Positions 20,917 to 29,812 of a DNA stretch of 64,000 bases are shown here, one piece after another. The notes beneath the pieces were generated by a model. That model was not told the DNA's origin. It searched no databases and saw nothing but the letters and a program-made list of their open reading frames with translations. The DNA is from CAWJMF01 sp963843945 (GTDB taxonomy: Bacteria > Vulcanimicrobiota > Vulcanimicrobiia > Vulcanimicrobiales > Vulcanimicrobiaceae), in assembly GCA_963843945.1 (NCBI GenBank), contig CAWJMF010000002.1, forward strand, positions 372,001-436,000, in the 5' to 3' direction. The position numbers and the translations under genes were made by a program. Position 1 is the stretch's first letter, and each line of letters begins with the position of its first letter.

Positions 20917-22564
20917 CGCGATCGCTACCGAGGTCATCCGCAGTTCGCTCATCTACGCGAGCGAAGAGATGGGCATCGCGGTGCGCAACGCCGCGTATTC
21001 GCCCAATATCAAGGAGCGGCTCGACCATTCGTGCGCCCTGTTCGACCGCGCCGGACGCTTGATCGCGCAAGCCGAGCACATTCCGGTACACCTCGGTTCC
21101 TTACCCTGGGGCTTGCGCGAGACGTTGCGCGTGCTCGCCGAGCGCGGCAGCGAGGTCGCGCCGGGCGAGATGTGGGTCGTCAACGATCCCTATATTTCGG
21201 GCACGCATCTCAACGACATCACGGTGATACGCCCGATCTTCGCGCCGGCGAACGGCGTTCCGCGCCACGTCGGGTTCGCGGCCAACAAAGCGCACCACAC
21301 CGACGTCGGCGGAAGCGTCCCCGGCTCGATGTCGGCCGATGCGCGCGAGCTCTGCCAAGAGGGGCTCGTGATCTCGCCGCTGCGCTTGATGCGGGACGAC
21401 CGCGTCGCCGGCGAAGTCGTCGATCTCATTCGCGCGAACTCGCGCACGCCCGCCGCCCGCAGCGGCGATCTCAAAGCGCAAATCGCCGGCAACGTCACGG
21501 GCGAACGCCGCGTGCTCGAGCTGCTCGAACGCTACGGAATCCACGACTTCGAAGAAGCCGTGGAGCGTATCTTGGATGAAAGCGAACGGCGCATGCGAGC
21601 CGAGCTACGCGCCCTCGGCGAGCATCGCGTGCGGGTCGAGGACGTGCTCGAACCGCCGGACGGCGGCCCGCTGCTGCACCTCGTTGCGACGGTGACGACC
21701 CGCGCCGGCGAAATCGAGATCGACTACGAAGGCACGAGCGCCCAAGTTCCTTACCCCGTCAACGCGGTCTTCGGCGTCACGCTCTCGGGCATTCACTACG
21801 TGATCCGAGCCGCGACCGACCCGGCGATTCCGATGAACGAGGGCTGTTTCCGGCCGGTCGTCGTGCGCGCGCCGCTCGGCACGCTGCTCAATCCGCGCCG
21901 TCCCGCGCCGGTCGCCGGCGGCAACGTCGAGACGTCGCAGCGCAACGCCGACCTGATGCTGCGCGCGTTCGCGGCGATCGCGCCGGACCGCATTCCGGCG
22001 CTCTCGAGCGGCACGATGGCCAACGTGATGGCCGGCGGCGTCGCCCCCGACGGCAGCGCCTGGGCTTTCTACGAGACGAACGGCGGCGGTATGGGCGCGC
22101 GCCCCAACGCCGACGGCATCGACGGGATCCATAACCACATGACCAACACGCTCAACACGCCGATCGAAGCGATGGAGCGCTACTTTCCGATTCGTTTGAC
22201 CCAATACGAATTCGCGCCCGGGACGGGCGGCGACGGCGAATTTCGCGGGGGCTGCGGACTCGTCCGCAGTTTCCGGCTGCTCGGCGGGTCCTGCACGGTC
22301 TCGCTCTTAGCCGAGCGCCAGCGGGTCGCACCCTCGGGAACGCACGGCGGTGCGGACGGCGCGCTCGGGCTGCACCGCCTGCGTGAGGCCGGCGGCGGCG
22401 TTCGAACGCTGCCGGCTAAAGGGAGTCTGGATCTGGCTCCGGGCGACGAACTCGTCGTGCGCACGCCGGGCGGCGGAGGGTTCGGCGAACCGGCCAAACG
22501 GCCCGCCGCCTCGCGCCGGAATGACGAAGAGAACGGACTGCTTGCGCTAAAGGAAGGGTCATGA
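20909..22564 (+). CDS. Hydantoinase B / 5-oxoprolinase family protein (HyuB)
   Basis: 551 residues from ATG 20909, overlapping the hyuA stop by 8 bases. Family landmarks: SLIYASEEMGIAVRNAAYSPNIKERLDHSCALFD, HIPVHLGSLPWG, VNDPYISGTHLNDI, GFAANKAHHTDVGGSVPGSMS, ETSQRNADLMLRA, and the Gly-rich C-terminus TPGGGGFGEP. HyuB is the partner that completes lactam or amide hydrolysis driven by HyuA's ATPase. The stop overlaps the next ATG (ATGA), coupling it to the solute-binding protein gene and hence to an importer. Substrate unproven; 5-oxoproline is suggested by the cyclase gene at 27.1 kb. Confidence 0.9.
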   Translation: MIDAIATEVIRSSLIYASEEMGIAVRNAAYSPNIKERLDHSCALFDRAGRLIAQAEHIPVHLGSLPWGLRETLRVLAERGSEVAPGEMWVVNDPYISGTHLNDITVIRPIFAPANGVPRHVGFAANKAHHTDVGGSVPGSMSADARELCQEGLVISPLRLMRDDRVAGEVVDLIRANSRTPAARSGDLKAQIAGNVTGERRVLELLERYGIHDFEEAVERILDESERRMRAELRALGEHRVRVEDVLEPPDGGPLLHLVATVTTRAGEIEIDYEGTSAQVPYPVNAVFGVTLSGIHYVIRAATDPAIPMNEGCFRPVVVRAPLGTLLNPRRPAPVAGGNVETSQRNADLMLRAFAAIAPDRIPALSSGTMANVMAGGVAPDGSAWAFYETNGGGMGARPNADGIDGIHNHMTNTLNTPIEAMERYFPIRLTQYEFAPGTGGDGEFRGGCGLVRSFRLLGGSCTVSLLAERQRVAPSGTHGGADGALGLHRLREAGGGVRTLPAKGSLDLAPGDELVVRTPGGGGFGEPAKRPAASRRNDEENGLLALKEGS

Positions 22565-23838
22565 AGAAATTCGCCGTTGCCTTTGGGGCCGCGCTGCTTC
22601 TCGTTTCGCAGAGCGCGCGCACGCCGCTCCCGGTTGCCGCCGATACACCCGACGTCGTCATCGGCGCGATCTTGCCGCTGACCGGTTCGCTCGCACCGAC
22701 CGGCCAGCGCTTGCGTCAAGGCATCGAACTCGCCGCCGACTTGGTCAACGGCAGCGCCAACCTCCACTATCCGCTGCCGATGACCGGGACGAACGGTTTT
22801 CCGAACCTCGGGCACGCGAAGTTGCGCGTCGTTTTCGCGGACTCGCAAGGGAAACCCGATCAAGCCAAGACCGTAGCCGAGGACCTCATCAATCGGGAGC
22901 ACGTCGTTGCCTTGATCGGCTGCTATGCGAGCGGCGTCACCGCGACGGCGAGCCAAGTCGCCGAACGCTACGGCATCCCATTCCTCAACCCGGACTCGTC
23001 GAGCCCGACCCTCGTCGAGCGCGGCTTCAAGTGGTTCTTTCGCACGACGCCGGACGACGCGACGTTCTCGCAAAACTTCTTCGACTTCTTGCGTGACCTG
23101 CACGCGCAAAACGGCAAAGTGGAGCCGAAAAAGATCGGTCTCGTGAGCGAAGACACGCTCTTCGGCAAAGGTGCCGCGACGGCCGAGGCGGCCGACGCGG
23201 CTAAGGCCGGAATGCAGGTCGTTGCCGACTTGACCTATCCCCAGGGGACGAGCGAAGCCGAGTCGGAGGTGCAGCGCCTCAAAGCGGCGGCGCCCGATGC
23301 GGTGATCATGGCCTCGATGGTCGGCGACGCGATCCTCTTCATGAAGACCTATAAGGCGCAAAACTTTCTGCCGCAAGCGATCTTGGCGCAAGACGCCGGC
23401 TTCGTCGATCCCGCCTTCGTGAAGACGATCGGCAAAGACGCCGACGGCATTCTGAGCCGCGAAGTCTGGTCGCTCAACTTGAAGCTGCCGAATCAAGGCG
23501 CGCCGCTCGTCAACCAGCTCTACAAGGTGCGCTACGGAACGAACATGGACGGCAACGTCGCGCGCGACTTCATGGGGCTGCTGGTGCTGGCCGATGCGAT
23601 CGAGCGCGCCAAGTCGACGCAACCCGAAGCCGTTCGCAGCGCGCTCGCCGCCACGAACATCCCGGGGACGCGCACGATCATGCCTTGGGTCGGCATAAAG
23701 TTCGACGCGCGCGGTCAGAACGTCGAAGGCAGCGGCATCATCGTGCAGATCCAGAACGGCGAATATCAAACGGTCTGGCCGGCGAAGTTCGCGACCAAGC
23801 CCGTCGTCTGGCCGCTGCCCGCCTGGTCGGCACGCTGA
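22561..23838 (+). CDS. Liv-type ABC transporter substrate-binding protein
   Basis: 425 residues with a signal peptide (1-28, AFGAALLLVSQSA ... AADTPD). The mature start DVVIGAILPLTGSLAPTGQRLRQGIELAADLVNG is characteristic of LivJ/LivK periplasmic-binding protein type 1 folds, followed by GCYASGVTATASQVAERYGIPFLNPDSSSPTL and KIGLVSEDTLFGKG. It delivers a branched-chain amino acid, amide or similar ligand to the permeases encoded next. Coupled to hyuB by an ATGA overlap; its TGA overlaps a CTG that begins the permease. Confidence 0.9.
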   Translation: MKKFAVAFGAALLLVSQSARTPLPVAADTPDVVIGAILPLTGSLAPTGQRLRQGIELAADLVNGSANLHYPLPMTGTNGFPNLGHAKLRVVFADSQGKPDQAKTVAEDLINREHVVALIGCYASGVTATASQVAERYGIPFLNPDSSSPTLVERGFKWFFRTTPDDATFSQNFFDFLRDLHAQNGKVEPKKIGLVSEDTLFGKGAATAEAADAAKAGMQVVADLTYPQGTSEAESEVQRLKAAAPDAVIMASMVGDAILFMKTYKAQNFLPQAILAQDAGFVDPAFVKTIGKDADGILSREVWSLNLKLPNQGAPLVNQLYKVRYGTNMDGNVARDFMGLLVLADAIERAKSTQPEAVRSALAATNIPGTRTIMPWVGIKFDARGQNVEGSGIIVQIQNGEYQTVWPAKFATKPVVWPLPAWSAR

Positions 23839-24722
23839 CCGAACCCTTCGCACTCGACGCCGCCTGGAGTTTTCTCCCGCAACTCATCGTCAGCGGCATT
23901 CTCAGCGGCTTGGTTTTCGCGCTCATCGCAATCGGCCTCACGCTGGTCTACGGCGTGATGGAGATCGTCAACTTCGCGCACGGTGAGTTCCTCATGCTCG
24001 CCATGTACGCGTCGCTGGGCCTCGCCTCGCTCGGTCTCGGCCCGATTCTCGGACTGCCGCTCGTCGCGCTCGGCATGTTCTTTTTCGGCTTCGTCCTTTA
24101 CCGGATCTACGTGCGGCGATTGCTCGCCGGACCGCCCGAAGCGCAGATCTTCGGAACCTTCGGACTGCTCGTGCTCCTGCAAGGCTTGGCGCAGTTCGCC
24201 TTTTCGAGCGACTACCGCGGCATCCCTAATCCGCCGTTCGCGGCCAGCGTCCACCTCGGCGGGATCGCGCTCGGCGGACCGCAAATCGCGGCGGCGCTGG
24301 GCGCGATCGCGATCACCGCGGCGCTCGTGGCGTTCATCGAGTTCACCGAAACGGGCCGCGCGCTGCGCGCGCTCGCCGAAGACCGCATGGCGGCGACGCT
24401 GATGGGCATCGACGTCGAGCGCATGAACGCGTTCGCGTTCGGCCTCGGGGCGGCGTGCACGGGCGCCGCCGGAGCGCTGTTGATGCTGTACTATCAGGTC
24501 CACCCGCGGGTCGGCGCGGAGTTCGCCTTGACGGCCTTCGTGGTGGTGGCGCTCGGCGGATTCGGCAGCATGCGCGGTGCGCTGCTTGCCGCGGTCTTGG
24601 TCGGTCTGGTCGAGGTGCTGGCCGGCTTCTACTTGTCGCCCGCAATCAAGATGATTCCCGTCTACGCGCTCTACCTGATCGTCGTACTGCTGCGCCCGCA
24701 AGGACTGTTGGGACGGCGATGA
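23835..24722 (+). CDS. Liv-type ABC transporter permease (LivH-like)
   Basis: About 295 residues if translation begins at CTG 23835, which forms a CTGA overlap with the binding-protein stop. The only ATG/GTG/TTG further upstream in frame is TTG 23685, deep inside the previous gene and giving a non-hydrophobic leader; later starts would cut the first helix. About eight membrane segments begin with FLPQLIVSGILSGLVFALIAIGLTLVYGVMEIVNFAHGEF, the LivH signature; the EAA-like loop is RALAEDRMAATLMGIDVERMNAFAFG. Forms the inner-membrane channel with the LivM-like partner. Confidence 0.85.
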   Translation: MTEPFALDAAWSFLPQLIVSGILSGLVFALIAIGLTLVYGVMEIVNFAHGEFLMLAMYASLGLASLGLGPILGLPLVALGMFFFGFVLYRIYVRRLLAGPPEAQIFGTFGLLVLLQGLAQFAFSSDYRGIPNPPFAASVHLGGIALGGPQIAAALGAIAITAALVAFIEFTETGRALRALAEDRMAATLMGIDVERMNAFAFGLGAACTGAAGALLMLYYQVHPRVGAEFALTAFVVVALGGFGSMRGALLAAVLVGLVEVLAGFYLSPAIKMIPVYALYLIVVLLRPQGLLGRR

Positions 24723-25675
24723 ACCCGCGCCGCTTCGCCCCGCTCGCCGCGCTGGCCGTCGCCTTGGCCGCGCTCGCACTCGTCTTTCCCAACCCCGTCG
24801 CGCTCGACGTGTTGTTCTTCATGCTTTTGTACGCAGTGCTCGGCCAAGGCTGGAATTGGATCAGCGGATACGGCGGACAGGTTTCGTTCGGGCACGCGCT
24901 GTTCTTCGGCTGCGGCGCTTACGCGTCGGCCGTGTTCGCGTTGCACCGCCTCTCGCCGTGGCTCGCGATTCCGGCCGGCGCGGCCGTGGCGGTCGCCCTG
25001 GCGGTCGTCGTCGGGCTGCCCTGCTTCACGCTGCGCAAGCACTATTTTTCGATCGCGACGATCGCGGTGGCGGCAATCGCCGAGATTGCCGTACGCAACA
25101 GCGACTTCCTCGGCGGCTCCTCCGGGATCGAGATGCCGATCGCTGCCTCGAGCTTGGCGAACCTGCAATTCGCTTCGAAGCTGCCGTACGTCGGGCTCGC
25201 GCTGCTGCTGTTCGCGGCGGTACAGGCGCTTACGATCGCCCTCGAGGACTCGCGCATCGGGTACTACTTGCGCGCTATTCGCGCCAATCAAGATGCAGCC
25301 GCGAGCGTGGGCATCGACGCACGCTTCTGGAAGTTGCTCGCTTTTGCGGGCGGCGCGTGCGCCTGCGCCGTGGCCGGCTCGCTGTACGCGCAAAGCACGC
25401 TGTTCGTCGATCCGGAGAGCGTGCTTTCGCTGACCATCTCGATCGCGATCGCGCTCGTCGGCGTCGTGGGCGGGGTAGGCAGCGTCTGGGGTCCGCCGCT
25501 CGGCGCGCTGATCTACGTCTTCCTGTCCAAGTACGTCGCGGCGCTGCTCGGCGGAAGCGGGCGCGGGATCGACCTGATCATCTACGGCGGCTTGATCGTT
25601 CTCGTTGCCGCGCTGCGTCCGAGCGGATTAGCCGGCGCGCTCGCGCCGCTCTTCCGGCGGCGCCGGGCGGCGTGA
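24719..25675 (+). CDS. Liv-type ABC transporter permease (LivM-like)
   Basis: 318 residues from ATG 24719 (ATGA overlap with the previous stop). Signature: LLYAVLGQGWNWISGYGGQVSFGHALFFGCGAYASA, then HYFSIATIAVAAIAEI, IGYYLRAIRANQDAAASVGIDARFWKLLAFA (cytoplasmic coupling loop) and VLSLTISIAIALVGVVGGVGSVWGPPLGA. Nine or so hydrophobic helices. Second permease of the hyu-linked importer; its stop overlaps the GTG of the ATPase gene. Confidence 0.92.
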   Translation: MNPRRFAPLAALAVALAALALVFPNPVALDVLFFMLLYAVLGQGWNWISGYGGQVSFGHALFFGCGAYASAVFALHRLSPWLAIPAGAAVAVALAVVVGLPCFTLRKHYFSIATIAVAAIAEIAVRNSDFLGGSSGIEMPIAASSLANLQFASKLPYVGLALLLFAAVQALTIALEDSRIGYYLRAIRANQDAAASVGIDARFWKLLAFAGGACACAVAGSLYAQSTLFVDPESVLSLTISIAIALVGVVGGVGSVWGPPLGALIYVFLSKYVAALLGGSGRGIDLIIYGGLIVLVAALRPSGLAGALAPLFRRRRAA

Positions 25676-26394
25676 GCGCCGCGGTCGCGCTCGCCGTGCG
25701 CGGACTGCAGATGCGCTATGGCGCGCTGCAAGTCCTCGACGGCCTCGACTTCGACGCGCGAGAGGGCAGCGTCACCGCGCTGATCGGACCCAACGGCGCG
25801 GGCAAGTCGACGGCTTTCGCATGCATTGCCGGTGCGGTGCGCGCGACCGGTGGGAGCGTCAAACTTTTCGGTCGCGAGCTGTCCGGCGAAGCGCCCTACG
25901 CCGTCGCGCGCCTAGGGCTCGTTCGCACGTATCAGATCGTGCAGACTTTCGCCGACATGACGGTGCTCGAAGCGGTCACGGTTGGCGCGCTCTTACGGCA
26001 TCCGCGGATCGCCGCGGCGCGCGAATGCGCCCTCCGGGTGCTCGAACGCGTCGGGCTGGCCCGACGCGCGGGCGTGCTGGGCAAAGCGCTCACCATCGCC
26101 GACAAGAAACGTCTCGAACTGGCCCGCGCGCTCGCCGCCGAACCGCGCGTTCTGCTGCTCGACGAAGTGCTCGCCGGTCTGACGCCGAGCGAGGGACGGG
26201 CTGCCGTCGAGTTGGTGCGCGGAATCGTGCGGGACGGAACGACGATCGTTATGGTCGAGCACGTCATGGAGACGCTGCTGCCGCTGGCGGATCACGTCGT
26301 CGTACTCGGCGCCGGCCGGCGGATCTTCGACGGATCCGCCGCCGAGGCGTTGGCCGACCCCGGCGTCATCGAAGCTTACTTAGGGCGCCCGTGA
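25672..26394 (+). CDS. Liv-type ABC transporter ATPase (LivG-like)
   Basis: 240 residues from GTG 25672 (GTGA overlap). Walker A GPNGAGKST, Q-loop region LVRTYQIVQTFADMTVLEAV, Walker B VLLLDEVLAGLTPSE, switch His in MVEHVME. The ABC signature is LTIADKKRLELARAL rather than LSxGQ, a variant seen in some Liv-like importers. It powers the importer as a heterodimer with the next gene's product. Confidence 0.92.
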   Translation: MSAAVALAVRGLQMRYGALQVLDGLDFDAREGSVTALIGPNGAGKSTAFACIAGAVRATGGSVKLFGRELSGEAPYAVARLGLVRTYQIVQTFADMTVLEAVTVGALLRHPRIAAARECALRVLERVGLARRAGVLGKALTIADKKRLELARALAAEPRVLLLDEVLAGLTPSEGRAAVELVRGIVRDGTTIVMVEHVMETLLPLADHVVVLGAGRRIFDGSAAEALADPGVIEAYLGRP

Positions 26395-27098
26395 AGCTCG
26401 AGGTCGTCGATCTCGCCGTCGAATACGACGGCGTTCGCGCGCTCCAGGGCGTGACGCTCGCGGCCGAGCCCGGCAGTATCGTGGCGCTGATCGGTTCGAA
26501 CGGCGCGGGAAAAACGACGTTGCTGCGCGCCATCAGCGGCATCGTCCCGGCAGCGGCGGGAACGATCCGCTTCGGCGGCGAGGAGATCACCCGGTTGCCC
26601 GCGCACGCGATCGTGCGCCGCGGCATCGCGCACGTTCCCGAAGGGCGTCACGTCTTCGCGAGCGTGACGGTCCGCGACAACTTGCTGCTGGGAGCGTACG
26701 GCCTGCGCAACCGGGCCGAGCGCGAGCGGCGCATGGCGGCTGCCTTCGAAACTTTTCCGCGCCTGCGCGAGCGCCTAGCGCAGCGCGCCAGCACGCTTTC
26801 CGGCGGCGAACAGCAAATGCTCGCAATCGCGCGGGGTACGATGAGCGCACCCTCCTTGCTGATGCTCGACGAACCGAGTCTGGGCATCGCGCCGAAGCTG
26901 ATTCCGGCGATCTATGCCGGCATCGCGCGCATCGCGGCGGGCGGCACCAGCGTGCTCCTGGTCGAGCAGAACGTGCGCGACGCGCTCGGATTGGCCGATC
27001 GCGCGTTCGTGTTGCAGACGGGCCGCGTCGTCATCGCGGGCGAGGCGAAGACGCTCCTCGACGATCCCGAGGTCCAGCGCGCGTTTTTGGGATTGTAG
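26391..27098 (+). CDS. Liv-type ABC transporter ATPase (LivF-like)
   Basis: 235 residues from GTG 26391 (GTGA overlap with the LivG-like stop). Walker A GSNGAGKTT, family segment GIAHVPEGRHVFASVTVRDNLLLGAY, signature LSGGEQQMLAIARGTM, Walker B LLMLDEPSLGIAP, switch His replaced by the LVEQNV sequence usual in LivF. Last gene of the coupled hyuA-hyuB-importer series. Confidence 0.93.
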   Translation: MKLEVVDLAVEYDGVRALQGVTLAAEPGSIVALIGSNGAGKTTLLRAISGIVPAAAGTIRFGGEEITRLPAHAIVRRGIAHVPEGRHVFASVTVRDNLLLGAYGLRNRAERERRMAAAFETFPRLRERLAQRASTLSGGEQQMLAIARGTMSAPSLLMLDEPSLGIAPKLIPAIYAGIARIAAGGTSVLLVEQNVRDALGLADRAFVLQTGRVVIAGEAKTLLDDPEVQRAFLGL

Positions 27099-27122
27099 CG
27101 GCGGCTTCGCGAAGGACTCCGC

Positions 27123-27902
27123 ATGGAACGCCTTTCGACCGGGGCCGCCGTCCGCGCGGCGATCCGTGCGGGCTTGCGCGAGCCGACGGCCGCGTTGGCT
27201 CCGGAGTACGTCCAGGCCAATCTCGTCGCGCTGCCGGCAGAGTATGCCGCGGAGTTTCGTTCGCTTTGCGCGCGCAATCCCGTCGCTTGTCCTCTGTTGG
27301 ACGAGACGGCGCCCGGCGAAACCGGGACCGCGCTCGCGCAAGGCGCCGACTTGCGAACCGATCTGGGTGGTTACCGGCTCTGGCGCGACGGGCGTCTCGA
27401 GCGGAGCGTCGAGACCGGCAGCGAGATCTGGCGTGACGATCTCGTCGCCTTTTTGATCGGCTGTTCGTTTACGTTCGAGTGGGCGCTCGCGCGCGCCGGG
27501 CTCACGCCGCGTCACGTGCTGCTCGGCCTCAACGTCCCGATGTACCGGACGAACGTTCCGCTCGCGCCCGCGGGCAGGCTGCACGGACACCTCGTCGTTA
27601 GCATGCGACCGTACGCTCCGGATGACTTGGAACGGGTCCGCGCGGTGACGCGCCCGTTCGGTGAAGCGCACGGCGAGCCGTTTTGGTGGGACGACCCCGG
27701 TCGGATCGGCATCCATAACCTCGCGCGGCCCGACGAGGGCGATCCGGTCCCCTTCGAGGCTGGGGAAATCCCGGTTTTCTGGGCCTGCGGCGTGACGCCG
27801 CAGAGCGTCGCGGTGGAAAGCCGCTTGCCCTACGTCGTGACGCACGAACCCGGCCATATGTTCGTGACCGACCGGGTCCACCACGAAGCGCCCGGCCCCT
27901 GA
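27123..27902 (+). CDS. DUF1445 family protein (D-glutamate cyclase / putative hydro-lyase)
   Basis: 259 residues from ATG 27123, 24 bases after the LivF-like gene on the same strand. DUF1445 landmarks: GYVQANLV-type start (PEYVQANLVALPAEYAAEFRSLCARNPVACPLLDET), DLRTDLGGYRLWRDG, FLIGCSFTFEWAL, NVPMYRTNVPL, GHLVVSMRP, FWACGVTPQ, THEPGHMFVTD. YcsI-type relatives are labelled hydro-lyases, and the mammalian member is D-glutamate cyclase, which forms 5-oxo-D-proline. Placed after a 5-oxoprolinase-type hyuAB pair and importer, this supports a cyclic-glutamate theme; the reaction is inference. Confidence 0.85.
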   Translation: MERLSTGAAVRAAIRAGLREPTAALAPEYVQANLVALPAEYAAEFRSLCARNPVACPLLDETAPGETGTALAQGADLRTDLGGYRLWRDGRLERSVETGSEIWRDDLVAFLIGCSFTFEWALARAGLTPRHVLLGLNVPMYRTNVPLAPAGRLHGHLVVSMRPYAPDDLERVRAVTRPFGEAHGEPFWWDDPGRIGIHNLARPDEGDPVPFEAGEIPVFWACGVTPQSVAVESRLPYVVTHEPGHMFVTDRVHHEAPGP

Positions 27903-28022
27903 GCGCTTGCCGGAAAAGTCGCCTCGCCGCACGGTCCTTGCGGGGCGTTGTCGAAAACGGGCGGGCCTGTGGAAACGGACCGTGGACAAGCAAACGACGA
28001 CCGAAAGGGGTATACCCGCTGC

Positions 28023-28604
28023 ATGAGCACCACAAAGACCGCTAACAACGCGACGCCGTTTCTGAGCGACGTCAAGACGCTGCGCGAGCGCGCGCGTAAG
28101 AACATCGAGGACGGCGCCGTCACCGACAACTACGGCGGGGACGTCAAGAAGTCGATCGAGCTGCTGCAGGGAGCGCTCGCGACGGAGATCGTGTGCGTCC
28201 TGCGCTATACCATGCACGCCATCGCCGCGACGGGGATCGACAGCGAAGCCGTCAAGGAAGAGTTCCAGCAGCACGCCGACGAGGAACGCGGACATATGAT
28301 GTTGATCGCCGAGCGGATCAATCAGCTCGGCGGCAAGCCGGACTTCAACCCCAAAGGCCTCGAGACGCGGGCCACGAGCGAATACGGCTCGACCGATCTC
28401 AACCTCATCGAAATGATCAAAGAGAATCTGATCGCCGAGCGCATCGCCATCGAGCACTATCGCGAGTTGGTTCGCTACTTCGGCGAAAACGACCCATCGA
28501 CGCGTGACATGTTGGTGCACATCTTGGCGATGGAAGAAGAGCACGCCAACGACATGCACGATCTGCTCGTCTCTCGCGAAGGCAAACCGTTCCTGACGAA
28601 GTAA
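28023..28604 (+). CDS. Ferritin-like (bacterioferritin/Dps-type) domain protein
   Basis: 193 residues from ATG 28023; AAAGGGG lies upstream and the extension to 27948 is unlikely. Four-helix diiron pattern: LLQGALATEIVCVLRYTMHA, EEFQQHADEERGHMMLIAERI, MIKENLIAERIAIEHYREL, HILAMEEEHANDMHDLL, giving the E...ExxH pairs of ferritin-like centres. Likely cytoplasmic iron storage or peroxide protection. Preceded by a 120-base gap, so it probably has its own promoter. Confidence 0.85.
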   Translation: MSTTKTANNATPFLSDVKTLRERARKNIEDGAVTDNYGGDVKKSIELLQGALATEIVCVLRYTMHAIAATGIDSEAVKEEFQQHADEERGHMMLIAERINQLGGKPDFNPKGLETRATSEYGSTDLNLIEMIKENLIAERIAIEHYRELVRYFGENDPSTRDMLVHILAMEEEHANDMHDLLVSREGKPFLTK

Positions 28605-28621
28605 GCCGCGAACTCGTCGCC

Positions 28622-29221
28622 GTGCGGCACGGACGTACGGAATGGAACGCCGGCGGACGCTTCCAGGGGCAAACGGACGTAGCGCTGGATCCGACGGGGC
28701 GCACGCAGGCGCGTGCGCTCGCGGCGTTCCTCGCGGAAGAGCGCTTCGACGCTTACGTCAGCAGCGACTTAGCCCGAGCTCGTGAGACCGCGGAGGCGAT
28801 CGCGGGACGCTCGCTGTTCGGGGGGGAGCTCGATCCGGATTGGCGCGAAATGGCCTTCGGTGCGTGGGAGGGGCTGACGTGGGAAGAGATCGTGGCGCGC
28901 TTTCCCGAGCTCGCCGTGCGTCCGGCAAACGTCCCGCGTTTTACGACGCCGCACGGCGGCGAATCTTTCGAATGCCTCTGCACCCGGGTCGAACGCGCCC
29001 TCGCGACGCTGCTCGCCCGCGTTCCGCCCGGCGGGAAGGCGCTCGCCGTCACCCACGCCGGTGTGCTGCACGCGCTCTTACGAACGCTCCTCGGCGCGCC
29101 GGAGGCCGACGCCTTGAGCGTGCGTTTCGTGCCGGCGAGCGTCACGCGCTTTGCCTTCGGAGAAAGCGGCGCACGGCTGCTGACGCTGAACGTGACGGCG
29201 CCGGAAGCGGACGTCGCGTGA
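28622..29221 (+). CDS. Histidine phosphatase family protein (phosphoglycerate-mutase-like)
   Basis: 199 residues. RHGRTEWN carries the nucleophilic His, with QGQTDVALDPTGRTQA, SSDLARARETAEAI, GAWEGLTWEE and the second catalytic His in VTHAGVLHALL. The first accepted start, GTG 28622, puts the catalytic RHG at residues 2-4, which removes the first beta strand that precedes it in all relatives. The frame encodes a fitting strand (RELVAV) just upstream without ATG/GTG/TTG, so a rarer start a few codons earlier is likely. The substrate (for example an alpha-ribazole phosphate or phosphoglycerate) is not determined. Confidence 0.85.
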   Translation: MRHGRTEWNAGGRFQGQTDVALDPTGRTQARALAAFLAEERFDAYVSSDLARARETAEAIAGRSLFGGELDPDWREMAFGAWEGLTWEEIVARFPELAVRPANVPRFTTPHGGESFECLCTRVERALATLLARVPPGGKALAVTHAGVLHALLRTLLGAPEADALSVRFVPASVTRFAFGESGARLLTLNVTAPEADVA

Positions 29222-29231
29222 GGCGCGTGCC

Positions 29232-29798
29232 GTGATCAAACGCGAACGCAGAAGTTATCTCGAGCTTCCGGTCGGCGAGGCGGCGCCCGAGGAAATCAAC
29301 GTGGTCGTGGAGATTCCTCAAGGCTCGCGCAACAAGTACGAATACGACAAGAAGCTCGATATCTTCCGCCTCGATCGCGCGCTGCACTCGCCCATCTACT
29401 ATCCCGGCGACTACGGCTTCATGCCGCAGACCCTGGCCGAAGACGGCGACCCCCTCGACGTGCTGATCCTGGTGGTGCAGCCGACGTTTCCCGGTTGTCT
29501 CGTCGTGGCGCGGCCGATCGGTCTGCTCAAGATGATCGACGACGGCGCTCCGGACGACAAAGTGCTGGCGGTTCCGGTCGGCGAGCCGGCCTACGTCGAC
29601 GTGCACAGCCACACCCAGATTTTCCCGCACACGCTGCGCATGATCTCGCATTTCTTCGAGACGTATAAATTGCTCGAAGGCAAAGAGACGGCCACGGACG
29701 GATGGCGCGACGGCTCGGCCGCACGCCGCTCGATCGTCGAGTCGATCGAGCGCTATCGGGCAACGCTCGCGCTCGAGCAAGACGAGACGCCGCCGTAG
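29232..29798 (+). CDS. ppa: Inorganic pyrophosphatase (family I)
   Basis: 188 residues from GTG 29232. Family I signature GDPLDVLI (metal-binding Asp residues in EDGDPLDV), with EIPQGSRNKYEYDKKLDIFRLDRAL and YYPGDYGFMPQTL. Hydrolyses pyrophosphate from biosynthesis. C-terminus HTLRMISHFFETYKLLEGKE is typical. 10 bases after the phosphatase gene, likely co-transcribed. Confidence 0.95.
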   Translation: MIKRERRSYLELPVGEAAPEEINVVVEIPQGSRNKYEYDKKLDIFRLDRALHSPIYYPGDYGFMPQTLAEDGDPLDVLILVVQPTFPGCLVVARPIGLLKMIDDGAPDDKVLAVPVGEPAYVDVHSHTQIFPHTLRMISHFFETYKLLEGKETATDGWRDGSAARRSIVESIERYRATLALEQDETPP

Positions 29799-29812
29799 CC
29801 TACGGTCGTGGG

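Noticed and set aside
22180..23853. 557-residue open frame on the minus strand
   Set aside because: Antisense shadow of hyuB and the binding-protein gene; Arg/Asp-rich with no family features, while the plus-strand proteins are clear.
26775..28559. 594-residue open frame on the minus strand
   Set aside because: Covers three well-supported plus-strand genes (LivF-like, DUF1445, ferritin-like) and has the composition of a high-GC shadow.
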